Positions 60,436 to 64,000 of a stretch of 64,000 bases of DNA are shown in pieces (position 1 is the first letter of the stretch; each line of letters starts with the position of its first letter). Made by a program: the position numbers and the translations under genes. A model generated the notes under the pieces. The model was not told where the DNA came from. It did not search any database and saw only the letters and a list, made by a program, of their open reading frames with translations. The stretch is taken from assembly GCF_011761185.1 (NCBI RefSeq), contig NZ_JAAOYM010000001.1, positions 2,232,001 to 2,296,000 on the forward strand, given 5' to 3'. Origin of the DNA: Saccharomonospora amisosensis (GTDB lineage Bacteria > Actinomycetota > Actinomycetes > Mycobacteriales > Pseudonocardiaceae).

Positions 60436-61179
60436 ATGAGCGGTAGTGCGTGCCCGGCGGTAACGGCGGAGCAGATGCGCGAGGTCGACCGGGCGATGGT
60501 GGAGGACTTCCATATCGAGCTCGGGCAGATGATGGAGAACGCCGGTCGCAGCCTGGCCGAGTTGGCGGTGAACACGTTCGACCCGGTGCGGGTGGTGGTG
60601 CTGGCGGGTCCCGGCGGCAACGGCGGTGGCGGGCTGGTCGCGGCCCGGCATCTGGCCAACCGGGGTCGCGACGTCCACGTCGTCCTGGCGAAACCGGCCG
60701 ATCACCTGGGTGAGGTGCCTGCCCACCAACTCGACATCCTTGCCCGGATCGGCGTGCCGATCGGCACCGCACCTGACCCGCCGCTTCGTGCCGCCGAGGT
60801 GCGTGGCGAGGGGCTCGGCGAAGGTGACCTGATCGTGGACACGCTCATCGGCTACAGCCTCGTCGGATCGCCCGCCGAACCCGTCGCCGGGCTCGTTCGC
60901 TGGGCAAACGGCCACGCGGCGCCGGTGCTGAGCCTTGACACCCCGAGCGGGCTGGACGTGACCACGGGTGTCGCCGCGAATCCGTGTGTTCGGGCGGCGG
61001 CCACACTGACCCTGGCCCTGCCCAAGGTCGGACTGCTGGGCTCGCCCGAGGTCGGCAGGCTCTATCTGGCCGATATCTCCGTTCCCCCGCTGGTGTACGA
61101 GCGGATGGGGATCGAGATCGGGAATCCCTTCGGAGAGCACCCGATCGTGTCGCTGGACTGTGGCGGCCCGGCGTCGTGA
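60436..61179 (+). CDS. YjeF N-terminal domain protein (NAD(P)HX epimerase-like)
   Basis: About 247 residues, one YjeF_N domain without the C-terminal ADP-dependent dehydratase. Features: [34 protein letters not shown] and [12 protein letters not shown]. Family enzymes epimerise damaged NAD(P)H hydrates. The usual GNNGGDG loop reads GGNGGGG, so the conserved Asp of the active site is Gly and activity is doubtful or altered. ATG 60436 has AAAGGCG ahead; GTG 60421 is an alternative. Confidence 0.85.
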   Translation: MSGSACPAVTAEQMREVDRAMVEDFHIELGQMMENAGRSLAELAVNTFDPVRVVVLAGPGGNGGGGLVAARHLANRGRDVHVVLAKPADHLGEVPAHQLDILARIGVPIGTAPDPPLRAAEVRGEGLGEGDLIVDTLIGYSLVGSPAEPVAGLVRWANGHAAPVLSLDTPSGLDVTTGVAANPCVRAAATLTLALPKVGLLGSPEVGRLYLADISVPPLVYERMGIEIGNPFGEHPIVSLDCGGPAS

Positions 61180-61193
61180 GGAGAGTTGAGGAC

Positions 61194-62582
61194 ATGACTC
61201 GTGCGGATGCCCTGGTGCTCTTCGGCGCCACCGGTGACCTGGCCCGCAAGGAGATCCTCCCCGCGCTTTACCGGCTGGCGCAGGCCGGCAGGCTGAACCT
61301 GCCCGTGGTCGGTGTGGCCCTGTCCGAACTGGACAGTGACGAGGCTTTTCGGGAGCACGCGCGCGCGGCGGTCGAGGCAGCGATAGGCGATCCCGACCGT
61401 GAACTGCTCGCGGCGCTGCTGCGACGGCTGAGCCTGGTCAACGGCGACTACGGCGACCAGGCAACCTTCGAGGAGCTTGCCGACCGGCTGGCGGGAGCCG
61501 CACGGCCCATGCACTACCTGGCGATCCCGCCTTCGCTTTTCTCCATGGTGGTGCACCGCCTTGCCGAGACCGGGCTGCATCGCGGGGCCAGGGTAGTGGT
61601 GGAGAAACCCTTCGGGCGCGATCTCGAATCGGCGCGGGAACTCAACCAGGTGCTTCGCGAGGTGTTCGACGAGTCGGCGATCCTGCGGACCGACCACTTC
61701 CTCGGCAAGGAATCGGTGGAGAACCTGCTCGCGTTCCGGTTCGCCAACACGCTGCTGGAGCCCGTGTGGAACCGACACCATGTGGCGGCCGTGCAGGTCA
61801 CGATGGCGGAGTCCTTCGGTATCAAGGGCCGCGGTGCCTTCTACGACGGTGTCGGTGCGATCCGGGACGTGGTGCAGAACCATCTGCTGCAGGTCGTGGC
61901 GCTGCTGGCCATGGAGCCGCCCGTGGACGCCACGGCGGAGGCGTTGCGCGACGAGAAGGTGAAGGTCGTGCGGGCGATGCGACCGGTCGAGCCCGACCAG
62001 GTGGTGCGGGGCCAGTTCGACGGCTACCGCGACGAGCCGGGCGTCGCCGCCACCTCCGCGAGCGAGACGTACGCGGCATTGCGGCTGGACATCGACTCGT
62101 GGCGCTGGGCAGGGGTCCCGTTCTTCGTGCGTACCGGAAAGCACCTGGCCACCACAGCGCTGGAGGCGGTCGTGGAACTGCACTGCCCGCCGAAACCGCT
62201 GTTCGCGGGAGCCGACTGCGACCCACGCCCCAACACGGTGCGGCTGCGGCTGGGACACGATCCGGGCGTAACCATGAACGTGCAGGCCAAGCAGCCCGGC
62301 CCCCGGATCGTCACCCGGTCCGTGGATCTGCGTGTCGACTTCAGGACCGCGCTGGGCGGCACACAGCAGCCGTATGAGCGATTGCTGGACGACGCGCTCG
62401 ACGGCGACACCCATCGCTTCGCCCGTGAGGACATGGTGGAGCAGGCGTGGCGGGTCGTCGAACCCGCGTTGCCCAGTCGTGGGCCGGTGTACGGCTACCC
62501 GCGCGGTAGCTGGGGCCCGCCTCAGGCGGTCGACGTGCTCGGCGGTGGCCAGTGGTACGAGCCGGAGGAAGCCGGTGAGTAG
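61194..62582 (+). CDS. zwf: Glucose-6-phosphate 1-dehydrogenase
   Basis: A 462-residue enzyme with nucleotide motif [20 protein letters not shown], substrate/catalytic segment [21 protein letters not shown] and [15 protein letters not shown]. It oxidises glucose-6-phosphate to 6-phosphogluconolactone with NADP (or NAD). The catalytic DHYLGKE is DHFLGKE. Start ATG 61194 follows AGGAGAGTTGAGG; GTG 61176 is an alternative in frame. It ends in overlap with the GH15 gene, linking glucan breakdown to NADPH generation. Confidence 0.94.
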   Translation: MTRADALVLFGATGDLARKEILPALYRLAQAGRLNLPVVGVALSELDSDEAFREHARAAVEAAIGDPDRELLAALLRRLSLVNGDYGDQATFEELADRLAGAARPMHYLAIPPSLFSMVVHRLAETGLHRGARVVVEKPFGRDLESARELNQVLREVFDESAILRTDHFLGKESVENLLAFRFANTLLEPVWNRHHVAAVQVTMAESFGIKGRGAFYDGVGAIRDVVQNHLLQVVALLAMEPPVDATAEALRDEKVKVVRAMRPVEPDQVVRGQFDGYRDEPGVAATSASETYAALRLDIDSWRWAGVPFFVRTGKHLATTALEAVVELHCPPKPLFAGADCDPRPNTVRLRLGHDPGVTMNVQAKQPGPRIVTRSVDLRVDFRTALGGTQQPYERLLDDALDGDTHRFAREDMVEQAWRVVEPALPSRGPVYGYPRGSWGPPQAVDVLGGGQWYEPEEAGE

Positions 62583-64000
62583 CCACCCGATCGGCGAGCA
62601 CGCGTTGCTCTCGGACCGGCACTCGGCGGCGCTGGTGACCCGGCAGGGGTCGATCGACTGGCTCTGCTTTCCCCGCTTCGACAGCCCGTCGGTGTTCGGC
62701 GCGCTGCTCGACGACGACGCGGGACACTGGTCCGTCAACCCCGCGGTTCCCGCGAGAGCCGAGCGGAGCTACGTGACGGGCAGCATGGTGCTGCGCACGA
62801 CGTTCCACACCGCGGAGGGCACCCTCGAACTGCTCGACGCGCTCGCGCTCGGAGACTCGCCCGACCCGCACCGCCTCGGCGAGTACGCGCCGCATCAGCT
62901 GCTGCGCGGGCTGCGCTGCACCAGCGGTCGCGTCACCGTGGAGGCGTCGTTTCGGCCGCGCCCCGAGTACGGGCTGATCGTTCCCGTGCTCACCGCCACC
63001 GAAGGCGGGATCCTCGCCACGGGTGGCCCGGACCAACTCCTGCTGGCCACACCGATCCGACACGCGCCGCATGACGGTGACGCCCGTGCCCGGTTCGACC
63101 TCGATGCCGGGCAGTCGGTGTACTTCGCGTTGCGGCGGGTCCCGTTCGGCGAACCGACGCCTCCGATGGCGACCCAGCCCGAGATCGCCGCGGCGCTGGA
63201 CGAGACCGTCGCCGCGTGGCGCTCGTGGTCGGCGCTGCACCAGAAGTACGACGGCCCATGGCGGTCGCTGGTGCACCACTCGGGCCGGGTGTTGCAGGCA
63301 CTGAGCTACCAGCCCACCGGTGCCATCGTGGCCGCGCCCACGACATCCCTGCCCGAACTGGTCGGCGGCGAGCGCAACTGGGACTACCGCTACTCCTGGG
63401 TTCGCGACGCCAGCTTCACCATGCAAGCACTGTGGGTCGCCGCCTGCCCTGACGAGGCCTACGAGTTCTTCGGCTTCATGACCGCGGCCGCGGCACGTTA
63501 CCGCCCCGAGCGGCCGCTGCAGATCATGTTCGGAATCGGCGGCGAGCACGACCTGTCCGAGCGGGTGCTGACCCACCTGTCCGGCTGGCGTGACAGCCGC
63601 CCGGTCCGCGTCGGCAACGGCGCCTGGACCCAGCCGCAGTTGGATGTCTACGGCGAACTGCTCGACGCGGCCTTCCGGCTGCGTGAGCAACTCGGCGAGC
63701 TCACACCGACCACGCGCACCTTCCTCACCGGCCTGGCCGATGCGGCCGCCAACCAGTGGCGGCAACCGGACAACGGCATCTGGGAGGTGCGGGGCGAACC
63801 TCGGCACTTCCTCTACTCCAAGCTGATGTGCTGGGTGGCGCTCGACCGCGCGGCCGCGATGGCCGACCAGCTGCATGCCACCGACCGCGCACCCGCGTGG
63901 CGGGCCACGGCCGAGGAGATCCGCGACGCGGTGCTCACCCACGGCTTCAACCCGGACGTGGGAGCCTTCACCCAGTCCTTCGGTTCATCACGACTCGACG
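62575..64000 (+). CDS. Glycoside hydrolase family 15 protein, partial (3' end outside window)
   Basis: About 475 residues are visible of a usual ~600. The N-terminal super-sandwich opens with [20 protein letters not shown] and the (alpha/alpha)6 barrel starts at [20 protein letters not shown]. Actinobacterial relatives include glucoamylase-like enzymes and GH15 trehalases (Rv2402 type). The GTG at 62575 overlaps the zwf stop by 8 bp. The second catalytic Glu lies beyond the window edge, so activity cannot be judged. Confidence 0.9.
   Translation, partial: MSSHPIGEHALLSDRHSAALVTRQGSIDWLCFPRFDSPSVFGALLDDDAGHWSVNPAVPARAERSYVTGSMVLRTTFHTAEGTLELLDALALGDSPDPHRLGEYAPHQLLRGLRCTSGRVTVEASFRPRPEYGLIVPVLTATEGGILATGGPDQLLLATPIRHAPHDGDARARFDLDAGQSVYFALRRVPFGEPTPPMATQPEIAAALDETVAAWRSWSALHQKYDGPWRSLVHHSGRVLQALSYQPTGAIVAAPTTSLPELVGGERNWDYRYSWVRDASFTMQALWVAACPDEAYEFFGFMTAAAARYRPERPLQIMFGIGGEHDLSERVLTHLSGWRDSRPVRVGNGAWTQPQLDVYGELLDAAFRLREQLGELTPTTRTFLTGLADAAANQWRQPDNGIWEVRGEPRHFLYSKLMCWVALDRAAAMADQLHATDRAPAWRATAEEIRDAVLTHGFNPDVGAFTQSFGSSRLD

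Noticed and set aside
1-64000. CRISPR array, rRNA genes or replication origin
   Set aside because: No regularly spaced repeats, rRNA core sequences or DnaA-box cluster were seen on reading the window.

Overview
This is about 64 kb of high-GC actinobacterial DNA. An Lsr2 nucleoid protein, many GTG starts, 1-8 bp start/stop overlaps in operons, IclR/LysR/MarR regulators and an Ugp-like sugar-phosphate importer point to an actinomycete, most likely of the Pseudonocardiaceae type (Amycolatopsis, Saccharomonospora, Prauserella relatives). The genus cannot be fixed from the sequence alone.

Region 1 (1-15.1 kb) looks chromosomal. It holds SRPBCC, HIT and Lsr2 genes, then a tightly overlapped minus-strand operon (10.65 to 1.64 kb): acetoacetyl-CoA synthetase, two proteins with the sizes and domain split of phenylphosphate synthase (a PEP-synthase-like phosphohistidine protein and an ATP-grasp protein), a biotin carrier, a biotin carboxylase, a pyruvate-carboxylase-type carboxyltransferase and a HAD phosphatase. 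A divergent IclR regulator sits next to a palindrome. I propose that this operon activates a small ketone such as acetone by ATP-dependent enol phosphorylation, carboxylates it with biotin, and converts the resulting acetoacetate to its CoA ester. A methyltransferase, a rhodanese-like lipoprotein, a MOSC protein and an M20 peptidase follow.

Region 2 (15.1-52.6 kb) starts at a tRNA-Leu(GAG) gene. The last 14 nt of the tRNA plus about 110 bp of a truncated serine recombinase gene recur as a direct repeat 37.3 kb away, at 52.5 kb. The interval looks like a genomic island built by accretion at this tRNA. It carries a secreted HNH nuclease, an Ugp-like ABC importer with a phosphodiesterase, and a large secondary-lipid cluster (24-52 kb): desaturase, carrier protein, cyclopropane-synthase-like methyltransferase, P450, type II thioesterase, fatty acyl-AMP ligase, hotdog thioesterase, hydrolase, two LysR regulators, acyl-CoA ligase, flavin reductase of the geranylgeranyl-reductase type, GDSL hydrolase, then a Pfa-like synthase (KS-AT-ACP-ACP-KR-DH, a separate double dehydratase, and a PfaD-type enoyl reductase), a complete four-function acetyl-CoA carboxylase and a flavin/2Fe-2S reductase. 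The logic is: make malonyl-CoA, extend and reduce iteratively, then desaturate, methylate and oxidise.

Region 3 (52.6-57.6 kb) is decayed mobile DNA: Rhs remnant, frameshifted flavin reductase, frameshifted and truncated IS5-type transposase, a radical-SAM N-terminal scrap and a frameshifted methyltransferase, with one intact small hypothetical gene and a MarR gene.

Region 4 (57.6-64 kb) is an intact redox/carbon block: DUF427 protein, Crp-type regulator with two identical 16-bp palindromes between them, a disulfide-oxidoreductase-like flavoprotein, a YjeF-N protein, glucose-6-phosphate dehydrogenase and a GH15 glycosidase cut by the window end.
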